Positions 7,992 through 16,050 are shown, counted from the stretch's first letter. The stretch: DNA of 64,000 nt from Lacrimispora sp. BS-2 (GCF_040207125.1 NZ_CP157940.1:2666001-2730000), one strand, 5' to 3'. Translations and numbers: made by a program. Notes: a model not told the origin generated them from the sequence alone.

Positions 7992-9250
7992 TATATCACC
8001 AACCCATAATTTTTTATCAGCGTTTCTAAATCTTCTTCCACTTGAACCGCATGAACGATTCCCTGCATCAACCGGACTAAACCGTCAAATCCAAAGTTCC
8101 CTTCATTGTTCACCAGACCATACACATGGCGGGAACGGGTAACATAAGCAGCTTCAAAGCCAATGGCAATGCTGTCCTCCGGAAATGTCCCGATCTTTCC
8201 AGGAATATCATGGGCGATTGGATTCATAATCTGAATTTGAGGCATATGTTCATAAATCCAGTCCGCATGTTCCTTTTCCTGCGCCCCGATGGTCCGGGCA
8301 AAAATTCCGGCCACATGGAAGCCTGCCTCACATAATGCCCTTGCTGCCGCAAAAGGAAAAATCACAGCCGTGTAATCGATAAATACCGGTCTGTCCCGTA
8401 CTGCCTCTCTAGCCTCCCTGACAACCTCCCTAGCTCTCCTTTGGTACGGCTCCAGATCAAACCGGACGTCCTCTTTGTCTGCCAGCTTTTTCTTCAGCCG
8501 TTCATAGGTACTTAGAATATCTTCTTCCCGATAGTTAGTTATGGCTAACTCAAAATCAATATTCAGCCGTTCTTTCATGTCCATGGCCGTTTTCACTGCC
8601 GGCGGGGCTATGACCAGGTTCCATTGGGCAGCCGCCATCTGCTGGTATGCTTCAAATGTTTCAAACTGTGCAATGTGGTTGACCCGTTCAATTCCCAGTG
8701 CCTGTAAAAACCCGAACAGTTCGGATTCCGGACGGATCTGCACCGGATTCCCAATGAGATTGACCTGCCGTTTCTTTCCTTCCGACGGTTCCAGGAGACC
8801 GTACATCTTCCGGCGGACATTGACCGGAGGAGGATTATCCGTATCCAGGGTGATGGGGTTCATATGGCAGAAAGTAAACCGTACATCTTCATGCTGTTCC
8901 CGTAAAACAGCCAGTATGGACTCATGATCGGTTCCCAGCAGGTCATCCAGGCAGCTGACAAAGATCATCAGAACCTTAGGCTTTTTCTCCAGAGTTTCCA
9001 GAAGCTCTGCCACTGCTTCCGGAATTAAATCTTCATATCCTCCCGATACAATATCACTTTCATCAATGTATAAATAGGAGAGACGGTCTTTTAAGCCATG
9101 CCCGATGGCCCCCAGCGCCCCATGTCTCCCACAGGCAAAGGGGCAGACAAACAGCTGGTAACTTTCCGGAACCAGCATGGCCAGGCGGACTACTCCCCAA
9201 CCGCCGTGGGCAGGCGATGTATAATGAAGAGTATTGCAATCAGTTTTCAT
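7991..9250 (-). CDS. Nitrogenase-like component 1, NifD/BchN-like subunit
   Basis: The product has 419 aa from the ATG at 9250. A longer frame to 9442 would run deep into the NifH-like gene and adds residues unlike the family. The N-terminus shows [18 protein letters not shown] (12-29), where NifD has its first P-cluster cysteine, then [16 protein letters not shown] with C36 and C40, and [11 protein letters not shown] with C100, equivalent to the third NifD ligand. No cysteine lies at the usual first position, so any shared cluster would have an unusual ligand set. No residue matching the FeMo-cofactor cysteine and histidine of NifD is evident, and no nifENB genes are seen, so true nitrogenase is unlikely. 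The gene overlaps the NifH-like gene by 11 nt and the NifK-like gene by 1 nt. Confidence 0.82.
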   Translation of the reverse strand: MKTDCNTLHYTSPAHGGWGVVRLAMLVPESYQLFVCPFACGRHGALGAIGHGLKDRLSYLYIDESDIVSGGYEDLIPEAVAELLETLEKKPKVLMIFVSCLDDLLGTDHESILAVLREQHEDVRFTFCHMNPITLDTDNPPPVNVRRKMYGLLEPSEGKKRQVNLIGNPVQIRPESELFGFLQALGIERVNHIAQFETFEAYQQMAAAQWNLVIAPPAVKTAMDMKERLNIDFELAITNYREEDILSTYERLKKKLADKEDVRFDLEPYQRRAREVVREAREAVRDRPVFIDYTAVIFPFAAARALCEAGFHVAGIFARTIGAQEKEHADWIYEHMPQIQIMNPIAHDIPGKIGTFPEDSIAIGFEAAYVTRSRHVYGLVNNEGNFGFDGLVRLMQGIVHAVQVEEDLETLIKNYGLVI

Positions 9251-10001
9251 GACCACATACCTCCAGAATAGATTTTGCCAGTGTACGGTATTCTCCTGCC
9301 ATAGCACTGTCCGGAAATGCCTCCACAACTGTTTGCTTCTGGTGTTCTGCCTCCTGTACAATTCCATCCCGCGGCAGAATCCGCACGATCTTCCCGCCGC
9401 TTTCCTCTGCAAACTCTGATACAAGCTCCTGTTCTTTTTCAATATTTCGTGAGTTTAAAATGATACCTGAATACCTGGCATATCCCCGCCTGGAAAACTG
9501 CCCCACCGCACTGACAATATTAGCTGCCGCATAAAGGGACATCTTCTCACCCGAAGTAACAACAAATACATGTTCCGCATAGCCGCCCCGAATGGGCATG
9601 GCAAAGCCTCCGCATACCACATCACCAAGAACATCATAAAGTACGATATCCGGCTTGTATACCTCATAAGCATTTAATTCTTCCAGCCGCTCAAAAGCGG
9701 TAATAATGCCGCGCCCCGCGCAGCCGATTCCAGGAGTCGGACCTCCGGCTTCCACACATAACACCCCATTGTAACCAGGAAATACAATATCTGAAAGCTC
9801 CACATGGTCAGACTTTTCCTTAATTGCATCCAAAACCGTCTTTACCGGTTTTCCCAGTGTCAGATTCTGTGTGGAATCCGCTTTCGGGTCACATCCGATC
9901 TGCATCACCCGGTATCCCATATCAGACAATGCCGCTGCCAGGTTTGAGGTAGTTGTGCTCTTGCCAATTCCTCCCTTCCCGTATACTGCAATCTTTAACA
10001 T
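9240..10001 (-). CDS. NifH-like ATP-dependent Fe protein
   Basis: The 253-aa protein is a NifH/BchL/CfbC-type P-loop reductase. Walker A GKGGIGKS is at 8-15, the deviant-Walker lysine is K10, and C94 (GIGCAGRGI) and C130 ([14 protein letters not shown]) are the two cysteines by which a NifH dimer holds one [4Fe-4S] cluster. R97 corresponds to the arginine that is ADP-ribosylated in some NifH proteins. It would hydrolyse ATP and pass electrons to the NifDK-like pair encoded directly downstream. It is shorter than NifH (about 275-295) because the C-terminal extension is reduced. AAGGAG precedes the ATG. The Crp/Fnr gene lies 51 nt upstream on the same strand, so both are probably co-transcribed. 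Confidence 0.9.
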   Translation of the reverse strand: MLKIAVYGKGGIGKSTTTSNLAAALSDMGYRVMQIGCDPKADSTQNLTLGKPVKTVLDAIKEKSDHVELSDIVFPGYNGVLCVEAGGPTPGIGCAGRGIITAFERLEELNAYEVYKPDIVLYDVLGDVVCGGFAMPIRGGYAEHVFVVTSGEKMSLYAAANIVSAVGQFSRRGYARYSGIILNSRNIEKEQELVSEFAEESGGKIVRILPRDGIVQEAEHQKQTVVEAFPDSAMAGEYRTLAKSILEVCGHEN

Positions 10002-10052
10002 ATATGACTCTCCTTAGTCCGCTTTTAGTTAGCTTCAACTAACCCCTGCATA

Positions 10053-10739
10053 CTAACATGTAGCCGCCTGGGAGTCAAGCTGATACCGGGAAAATTGTCT
10101 CAAATGAGATACATCCCGGATCACAATCTTCTGATCCGTATATTCAATCGCCTGAGAAAACCGGAAGTTGTCCAGTTCCCGATACAGACTGGCACGGCTG
10201 ATTCCCAGGCTGGAACAGAGTCCGGTCTTGCCTGTACGCAGGAAAATCACCCCATTGCTATTGGCGTGGCTCACTAAATAATCTGCCAGACGGGCTTTTG
10301 CAGAGGTAGTATTAAGCATTTCGATTTTCTTCTGCAAAAACAGTATCTTTTTATTAAAAATCGTCATGATATGAAGCATCAGATCCGGATCCCTTTTAAA
10401 CACCTTCAAAAGTTCACTTTTTTTTATGTACAGTACGGTTGTGGGGCACATGCACTGGAGTGTGTTAGGCATCTCGGCATGAGTAAAAATCGTGCAGATA
10501 CCAAAGCAGTCTTTCGGGTAAATCCGTTTCATGGTCAGTTCCTTCCCATCCTGGGTAACCGAAGAGACCGCAATCTCGCCGGTTACTACAATGCCGATGG
10601 ATTTCTCTCCTAAGTAGTGGTTGCTTACCAAGGTGCCTTTTTTTAAGCTGCTCATTCCATACTCCATATCCCTCACATTCATTCCCCGGAACAATTCTGT
10701 GGTTTTTAAAAATTCCAGGTCCTTTTCCCGTTGTGTCAC
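10053..10739 (-). CDS. Crp/Fnr-family transcriptional regulator
   Basis: The 228-aa protein has an N-terminal cyclic-nucleotide-binding-type beta barrel (about residues 20-115), a long dimer helix (about 117-150) and a C-terminal winged helix with the recognition segment GLCSSLGISRASLYRELDNF near 182-201. I chose GTG at 10739 because GGGAGG lies 8 nt upstream; an ATG at 10790 adds 17 unconvincing residues. Cysteines at 78 and 82 (DCFGICTIF) sit in the sensor domain, but the four-cysteine Fnr pattern is absent and the CooA haem ligands are not recognisable. It lies between the nitrogenase-like operon and the divergent trio and near a cooS-like gene, so it probably controls these units in response to a redox, gas or cofactor signal; that is inference. 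Confidence 0.88.
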   Translation of the reverse strand: MTQREKDLEFLKTTELFRGMNVRDMEYGMSSLKKGTLVSNHYLGEKSIGIVVTGEIAVSSVTQDGKELTMKRIYPKDCFGICTIFTHAEMPNTLQCMCPTTVLYIKKSELLKVFKRDPDLMLHIMTIFNKKILFLQKKIEMLNTTSAKARLADYLVSHANSNGVIFLRTGKTGLCSSLGISRASLYRELDNFRFSQAIEYTDQKIVIRDVSHLRQFSRYQLDSQAATC

Positions 10740-10748
10740 ATGAGACAC
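10733..10748. promoter_or_regulatory. Inverted repeat over the Crp/Fnr start codon
   Basis: GTGTC (10733-10737) and GACAC (10744-10748) flank 6 nt, and the GTG start lies inside the repeat. A second TATAAT-like sequence occurs on each strand nearby (10769-10774 plus, 10797-10792 minus). The repeat could be an autoregulatory site of the Crp/Fnr protein in the 74-nt divergent gap, but one short repeat may be chance. Confidence 0.3.
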
Positions 10749-10813
10749 CTCCCTCTTCCTATGTCTGCTATAATACGTTGGAAATACCATTATTATACAA
10801 GGAGACTGGAAAA

Positions 10814-11524
10814 ATGAAAAGTAAAATAATTCTCATTAGCGGGGGAGCCGCCGCCGGTAAGACTCTGGCTGCCTCAAATCTGATCCGGCATATTCAGTCC
10901 GCCGGTAAACGCTCCTCTGTCTGCAAGATTGACTGTCTGCATTCTGATGATCCGGCTGCCTATCAGGCTTTGGGTGTTCCGTTTATACTGGGCCTGTCCG
11001 GTGACATATGCCCGGATCATTTCCTTATATCAAACCTGGAGGAAATGATCGCCTGGAATGAACAGCAGAAAACCCAATATCTGATAATTGAAACTGCCGG
11101 ACTCTGTAACCGCTGTTCACCTGCCACCGCTCACACGGTCAGCATCTGTGTGACAGATTGTACCAGCAGCCTGCGTTCCCCCAAAAAGCTGGGTCCAATG
11201 CTGACAACCGCTGATATCATCCTCATGACCAAGATCGATATGGTTTCACAGGCAGAAAAAGAAATTATCCACTATAATATAAGCTCCTTAAACCCAACCG
11301 CTCATATCTTTCCGGTAGACGGATTATCCGGTTACGGCAGCGGACTTCTCTTCCAGTACTTAGAAAGCCTTCCCCAAACAGAGTGGAACAGTAGTGACAC
11401 CCTGCGCCACACCATGCCTGCCGGTGTCTGCTCTTACTGTGTGGGAGAAAAACGGATCGGCACCATGTATCAGCAGGGCATTGTGGAAAAAATGGAATTT
11501 AAGGAGGTACCCCATGTTTCATGA
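10814..11524 (+). CDS. G3E-type P-loop GTPase (HypB/UreG/CobW-like)
   Basis: The 236-aa protein starts at the ATG at 10814 (AAGGAG upstream); the frame open from 10733 runs back over the divergent regulator. Motifs: P-loop GGAAAGKT (10-17), ETAG (93-96) fitting the E-x-x-G hallmark of G3E GTPases, and TKID (139-142) for guanine recognition. Two CxxC pairs, CNRC (98-101) and CSYC (206-209), could bind metal. G3E proteins are chaperones that insert nickel, cobalt or corrinoid into enzymes such as urease, hydrogenase and methylmalonyl-CoA mutase. Its target may be the nearby CooS-like enzyme (nickel) or the nitrogenase-like protein; this is context-based inference. It overlaps the next gene by 11 nt. 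Confidence 0.78.
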   Translation: MKSKIILISGGAAAGKTLAASNLIRHIQSAGKRSSVCKIDCLHSDDPAAYQALGVPFILGLSGDICPDHFLISNLEEMIAWNEQQKTQYLIIETAGLCNRCSPATAHTVSICVTDCTSSLRSPKKLGPMLTTADIILMTKIDMVSQAEKEIIHYNISSLNPTAHIFPVDGLSGYGSGLLFQYLESLPQTEWNSSDTLRHTMPAGVCSYCVGEKRIGTMYQQGIVEKMEFKEVPHVS

Positions 11525-12269
11525 ATTGACAATTATTCCGGGCCGCAATAAAAACGGACAACCGGAATCCTTTGCTCCCCTTACCATGAAGCCGGGACAG
11601 CTGTACGCAGTTGTAGGCCATACCGGTTCAGGGAAAAGCCGGCTGATTCAGGACTTAGAGCAGCTGGCCTGCGGCGACACGGTCTCCGGGCGCCATGTAT
11701 GGATCAACGGAAACTTACCGGATAAACAAGCCCGGTTCAACATCTCCAGGCAGCTGATCGCCCATCTCAGCCAGAATATGCGTTTCGTATTGGATGGGAC
11801 GGTTGAGGAATTTATCCGCATGCACTGTACCTGCAGACAGCGGGACTGGCATAGGGTCCTTCCGGAAGTCATTGACCAGGCCAATGCTATCACTCCGGAG
11901 CATCTGCATGGAAGTGACGGCTTAAATCTTTTAAGCGGCGGTCAAAGCCGCGCCCTGATGATCGCTGATGTAGCGGTTTTGTGTGAAAGTCCCATTGTTC
12001 TGATCGACGAAGTGGAAAATGCCGGTATCCATAAAGAAAAAGCTTTGCACCTGCTGCTGAAAAAGCAGAAACTGGTACTGATCGCCACACACGACCCACA
12101 CACTGCTTTAATGAGCGACTGCCGGATCTGTATGAAAAACGGCGGAATACAATCAGTAATTGAAAGAAATGAAAAAGAACAGGAAACCTGGGAACGCCTG
12201 CATACATACCAGCAATATATTGTAGAAATGCAAAGAAAGATGAGAGTCGGTGAATTATGCGTAAAATAA
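11514..12269 (+). CDS. ABC-type ATPase without an evident permease
   Basis: The 251-aa protein starts at ATG 11514, with AAGGAGG upstream and an 11-nt overlap with the GTPase gene. It has a complete ABC motif set: Walker A GHTGSGKS (35-42), Q-loop near LSQN (85-88), signature LSGGQ (140-144), Walker B IVLIDE with catalytic E166 and switch H193 (ATHD). A CTC motif lies at 105-107. No membrane protein gene accompanies the trio, so the protein either works with a permease elsewhere or has a non-transport role such as energising protein or metallocluster assembly. The overlaps with both neighbours show tight co-expression. Confidence 0.8.
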   Translation: MFHELTIIPGRNKNGQPESFAPLTMKPGQLYAVVGHTGSGKSRLIQDLEQLACGDTVSGRHVWINGNLPDKQARFNISRQLIAHLSQNMRFVLDGTVEEFIRMHCTCRQRDWHRVLPEVIDQANAITPEHLHGSDGLNLLSGGQSRALMIADVAVLCESPIVLIDEVENAGIHKEKALHLLLKKQKLVLIATHDPHTALMSDCRICMKNGGIQSVIERNEKEQETWERLHTYQQYIVEMQRKMRVGELCVK

Positions 12270-13138
12270 GTATGTACTGGAATAATATCTGTGTCCTGCA
12301 CCGGTATGAAAAGAAACATATAGAAGAGGTAACATCGCTTTTAAAAGAACAGGATATCCTGCTGGAAACAGAATATTTTGGTCTGGGATATCCCAAAAAA
12401 CTGTCGGAAGAGGTAAAAAAAACCGGGATCACACCGGACATCATAGTTTCCACCGATTTAGAGGTGTTTGAAGATCCGGATATCTATGGTTTGTTTAAAG
12501 AAGACCTGCTGGAAATACAGGACCTGCTTCCATTAAAAAAAGAGATTCGTAACAGCAATCTCTGTCAGGACAAGCGCCTTCTTCCTTTTTTAGTGATCCC
12601 GCTTATCATGGTATTTAACAGACAATTATTAGCCGGTCAGCCTTTGCCGGCATCTCTTAAAGAACTGGCAGAGCATCCCAAGGCCTTTGGCGGAAAGACA
12701 AATTCAGCCGGGAGGGGTGTTTTCAAACAGCTTACCTGGTTATACGGCAAAGAGTTTACCGATCTTTTTATGGAAAATGCCACGATCTTTGATATGCCGG
12801 TCCAGTCTCTCCAAAGTGTCCAAAAAGGGATAAGCCCTGCTGCAATTACTCCCTCCATCTTTGCTTTCCGGGCAGATGAAACACTGCTTTCACTCCGGTA
12901 TCCCAAAGAGGGAGCCTTAACCGTTCCTTCTTTTATCGCTGTAAAAAACACACTGTCCGCCGATCTTGCCGGATGGATTCTGTCAAAACTGTTTACGGCC
13001 GGCTTTTGTAATTACTTTGCTGAATATGGGGAAATACAGCCCTGTTTCCAACATGCCAAAGATGTAAACATGGTGGCTGAGCATCAATACCGCTTTGTTT
13101 ATCCTGACTTTGCAAAATCACCGGAAGGGTATGCGTAA
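12257..13138 (+). CDS. Substrate-binding-like protein lacking a signal peptide
   Basis: The 293-aa product resembles type 2 periplasmic-binding folds of the iron/molybdate/thiamine importer group, with LPFLVIPLIMVFNRQLL and SLKELAEHPKAFGG in the central region, typical of lobe boundaries in such proteins. It starts MRKISMYWNN with no hydrophobic leader, lipobox or arginine-rich export signal, so it should stay in the cytosol. The ABC-type gene overlaps it by 13 nt. A cytosolic binding-fold protein beside a GTPase and a soluble ABC ATPase suggests a ligand carrier or sensor within a cofactor assembly complex. Assignment to the binding-protein fold rests on motif-like resemblance only, and the start codon has no strong ribosome site and depends on coupling. 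Confidence 0.6.
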   Translation: MRKISMYWNNICVLHRYEKKHIEEVTSLLKEQDILLETEYFGLGYPKKLSEEVKKTGITPDIIVSTDLEVFEDPDIYGLFKEDLLEIQDLLPLKKEIRNSNLCQDKRLLPFLVIPLIMVFNRQLLAGQPLPASLKELAEHPKAFGGKTNSAGRGVFKQLTWLYGKEFTDLFMENATIFDMPVQSLQSVQKGISPAAITPSIFAFRADETLLSLRYPKEGALTVPSFIAVKNTLSADLAGWILSKLFTAGFCNYFAEYGEIQPCFQHAKDVNMVAEHQYRFVYPDFAKSPEGYA

Positions 13139-13234
13139 CATTGTCTATCGCATGTATCTCCCGATTCTGGCAGAAGGGGACAGCCTGAAAAACCAGCCAG
13201 GAATAAAGGGTCTGTCCGATATAAACGAAAAACA

Positions 13235-13260
13235 AGGCTTCGGCAAAATCGCCGAAGCCT
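13235..13260. terminator. Bidirectional terminator between the trio and cooS
   Basis: AGGCTTCGGC (13235-13244) pairs perfectly with GCCGAAGCCT (13251-13260) around 6 nt. On the minus strand it is followed by TTGTTTTTCGTTT, making a good terminator for the CooS-like gene. On the plus strand the tail is U-poor, so it is weaker for the trio. Confidence 0.85.
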
Positions 13261-13302
13261 GTCTATTCATCTTCCAGGAACATTTCATTTCCCGCCTAGA
13301 AT

Positions 13303-15216
13303 CTAATTTAAACCCATTTTTCGTCTTTTTTTCATAATGTGATCTTCAATATCATTGGCTACCTGTACCGGATCATCTCCTAAAGCCACTTTACCGCCGG
13401 TCAGGCCCTCTACGTCTTCTGTGAGCAGCTTTACAAGCTTTGGTGCGCCGGTGATAAAGGGAGTGGGAGAAAGATGAGTATAAGCTCCATATGCAATGGC
13501 AAATAAGCCATCTATGGTGGCCTTCTGTTCCATCCACTCCGGTGCGGTCACTGCAATAGGCAGGTCAGAAATGTCTGCATCCAGATGGTCAGCCAGAGCC
13601 GTTACAAGCATGGAAATCCTTCCTGTATCCGTACAGGTTCCAAAGCTTAACACAGGGGGAATTCCCAAAGCCCTGCACACTCCCTGCAGTCCTTCTCCCG
13701 CCTGATCGATGGCGTCTAAATTGCACATACCCGCAACCTCTAACCCATGGTTTCCGCAGCCTCCAGCCACAACAAGGATGTCTTTTTTAATCAGTTCTTT
13801 TGTTAAATTCACCGTATTCCAATCCTGGGGACCATTTCTCAAGGTGGAGCAGTTTGCCAGAGCGACGATTCCTTTTAACTGGCCTTTTGCAATTACCTCC
13901 ACCAGGTTATCTAAATCATTTCCGATTGCATTTAACACTGCTTCCGTAGAAAATCCGGCAATGGCTTTTTCCCTGTATTTTGGTACCATTGGCTTGATCT
14001 GGCCATGTCTTTTCTTAAAGTTCTCAATGGCAACGTTAATGCAAGTTTCCGCCATCTCCTCTGCCTTTCCAGGATAATATGGCATCTTATGTTCGGTGCC
14101 TGGAACACCGATAATCGTACTGACGCTTACAAGGGCAACCTGATATTTTTCCGCATATTGATCAATGGCAGGCGGGGAGCAGTTTTCCTCCATTACAAAT
14201 GCATCCACCGTTCCTGTTGCTAAAAACGGCTCAATGGATAACCAGTTTCCCATAAGGCCCACAAACACATCATCCATTTCAAACCTCTGCAGTAATTCCT
14301 GTCCTGTTTCAATGGAGCCTACGATGTGGATACCCTTTGCTCCGGCCTGTCTGGCCATATCCTGATACTTCTCCATCCTTGCCTTCTGTAAAGTGGCGAC
14401 CCCAATCCAGGGCTGATGTCCATTAAATGCAATATTTACGTAATCAGGATCCATAATTCCCAAATCCACATCCACTTCATGAGGCATTGGGGTTCCAAAT
14501 AAAATATCCTGTGTCATTTCAAGGCCAATTTGCGCAGTATAAATAGTGGACAGACCCAAACGCAGGGCTTTTGTTGCCAGGGAAACATAATCACCATCTA
14601 CGTTGGTAAGGCAGCTTGCAATGCTGTTCTGTACCTCATGTTCAACTCCTGAAGGGTAAATGTGTAAATCTTCCCAAATCTTTTTTCGTTTTTTGGGTGA
14701 AAAAACTTCTACCATAACACTTTTCTCATCAGGGCCTGATTTCATCTCCCGGTCAAGAAATTCTGCCAGGCAGACAGCCATCTGGTTTACATCCTGATTT
14801 GTATTGATCCCGGTTTTTTCACACATCCATTTTAATTTGTCAACGTCTGTAATCTGAAAAACTGTGTTCCCTTTTCCTGTTTCTTTTAAGGTCCGGAAGG
14901 CCTCATAAGCATGATGGGCATAAGTGGCAGCTCCCATAATGTTTCTCATAAGAAGATTTCTCATGGCCATGGCATCAGGGCCAATTCCGCAGACACCCTT
15001 TTCCGGTCCCTTCTGTTCGTTGATTCTGCAGGGTCCATTGGTACATAATTGGCAGCTTAATCCCTGCAGGCAAAACTTACATCGTATCTTTTCCTGCTCG
15101 TCCCATCTGGAAAATACGCTTGATAATCCGTCATCCCTTATCCTTACAAGCATCTCTTCCACGGAATCATGATAGCTTACCCGTCCTTCTGTCTTTTCTA
15201 AAACCGTCTCTGGCAT
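13303..15216 (-). CDS. cooS: Anaerobic CO dehydrogenase catalytic subunit, diverged form
   Basis: The protein has 637 aa from ATG 15216, where GGAGG lies 6 nt upstream; the frame to 15258 adds 14 residues. B-cluster cysteines are C55, C58, C63 and C76. The D-cluster site is C46-x2-C49 in place of the common C-x7-C. For the Ni-Fe C-cluster I see H267 (NGHQP), C346 (EENCSPP), C456 (ANCSTLRNG), C487 (GGCGNHG) and C528 (FGTCTD), plus the catalytic lysine region EWMEQKA. The usual CCTxNE segment that supplies another C-cluster cysteine reads IETGQE (302-307). Canonical enzymes interconvert CO and CO2, so activity here is uncertain. No acetyl-CoA synthase gene is seen in the window; a terminator follows, and the GTPase trio converges on it. 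Confidence 0.9.
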   Translation of the reverse strand: MPETVLEKTEGRVSYHDSVEEMLVRIRDDGLSSVFSRWDEQEKIRCKFCLQGLSCQLCTNGPCRINEQKGPEKGVCGIGPDAMAMRNLLMRNIMGAATYAHHAYEAFRTLKETGKGNTVFQITDVDKLKWMCEKTGINTNQDVNQMAVCLAEFLDREMKSGPDEKSVMVEVFSPKKRKKIWEDLHIYPSGVEHEVQNSIASCLTNVDGDYVSLATKALRLGLSTIYTAQIGLEMTQDILFGTPMPHEVDVDLGIMDPDYVNIAFNGHQPWIGVATLQKARMEKYQDMARQAGAKGIHIVGSIETGQELLQRFEMDDVFVGLMGNWLSIEPFLATGTVDAFVMEENCSPPAIDQYAEKYQVALVSVSTIIGVPGTEHKMPYYPGKAEEMAETCINVAIENFKKRHGQIKPMVPKYREKAIAGFSTEAVLNAIGNDLDNLVEVIAKGQLKGIVALANCSTLRNGPQDWNTVNLTKELIKKDILVVAGGCGNHGLEVAGMCNLDAIDQAGEGLQGVCRALGIPPVLSFGTCTDTGRISMLVTALADHLDADISDLPIAVTAPEWMEQKATIDGLFAIAYGAYTHLSPTPFITGAPKLVKLLTEDVEGLTGGKVALGDDPVQVANDIEDHIMKKRRKMGLN

Positions 15217-15314
15217 AATTACCTCCATTAAAATATAATTCTGTCTGTAGTATGCCAAATTTTAGAAACCCTATTCTTTTTGCAGCGGAATCAAACGGTC
15301 TGTTTTGTGTATCT

Positions 15315-15938
15315 TTAGCCTCCCAGGGTTACATCCTGCCTGGAATACCATTCAATCGCATCGTATACGTGCTGCGGCGTAAAATCCGGCCAATAATCAT
15401 CGATTACATACATATCCGAGTAAACGGACTGTACCGGCAGGAAACCGGACAGCCTTCTGCGGCCTCCCCACCGGATCACCAGATCGATCCTTGAAACATC
15501 GGCGGTTTTTAATTTAGGACCTATGGCTCCGTCATGAAGTCCCAGATCCCACTCCCAGCTGTAATTGACCAGAAAATTGATCTTCATTCCCCCCTTGCCG
15601 AACTGGTGTCTGTTGGTATATGGCTTCAGCTCCTCCGGAAACATGGCTGACGTTGTCTTTCCCAGAACCAAAAGCTCGGCATCTTCCTTTGACAGTTCCT
15701 CAACGGCTTTTACGCACGCCTTTGTAAATGCCTCCCTTTGAATTGACGGACGCTTTGTATTATCCACCGTAAAACCGTAAAAGGTCATTTCCTTAATCCC
15801 CAGTTTTCTGCAAAGGTTGTAAAGGACCATTCCAGGGGATATTCCATTGTCATACCCTGCCTCTTTTCCCATTCCCTTTCCAAGGGCCCAGCGGCGGTTG
15901 CCGTCTGGTATGATCCCAATGTGCTTTGGAATTCTCAT
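15315..15938 (-). CDS. Short undecaprenyl diphosphate synthase-family prenyltransferase
   Basis: The 207-aa protein carries the cis-prenyltransferase motifs IGIIPDGNRRWA (7-18), FYGFTVDNTKRP and the C-terminal RWGGRRRLSGFLPVQSVYSDMYVIDDYWPDF written here only in outline: R-x-G-G-x-x-R-L-S-x-F-L-P-x-Q-x-x-Y-S. Essential UppS has about 230-250 aa and carries RTSGE; here WGG replaces TSG and the centre is shortened. It is therefore probably a paralogue making a different prenyl chain, or a regulator, and not the housekeeping enzyme. It lies 98 nt upstream of cooS on the same strand, possibly in one transcript. A functional link to CO dehydrogenase is unproven. Confidence 0.75.
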   Translation of the reverse strand: MRIPKHIGIIPDGNRRWALGKGMGKEAGYDNGISPGMVLYNLCRKLGIKEMTFYGFTVDNTKRPSIQREAFTKACVKAVEELSKEDAELLVLGKTTSAMFPEELKPYTNRHQFGKGGMKINFLVNYSWEWDLGLHDGAIGPKLKTADVSRIDLVIRWGGRRRLSGFLPVQSVYSDMYVIDDYWPDFTPQHVYDAIEWYSRQDVTLGG

Positions 15939-16050
15939 ACACTTCCTCCATCTTTTCCTGCTATATTTAAATTATATAGAAAGTATAGCCATTTTTTTCT
16001 CTTCCATAATTCTTCCTCCGGTAAATCATTATGGACAGGAAATCAAACAG

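Noticed and set aside
9251..9442. N-terminal extension of the NifD-like protein.
   Set aside because: It would overlap the NifH-like gene by 200 nt and has no family similarity; ATG 9250 gives the usual start.
6825..10001. A molybdenum nitrogenase for N2 fixation.
   Set aside because: Subunits are too short, the first NifD cluster cysteine and evident FeMo-cofactor ligands are absent, and nifE, nifN and nifB are not present nearby.
13303..15216. Part of a Wood-Ljungdahl acetyl-CoA synthase cluster.
   Set aside because: No acsB, corrinoid protein or methyltransferase genes flank it, and the protein has an altered C-cluster segment.
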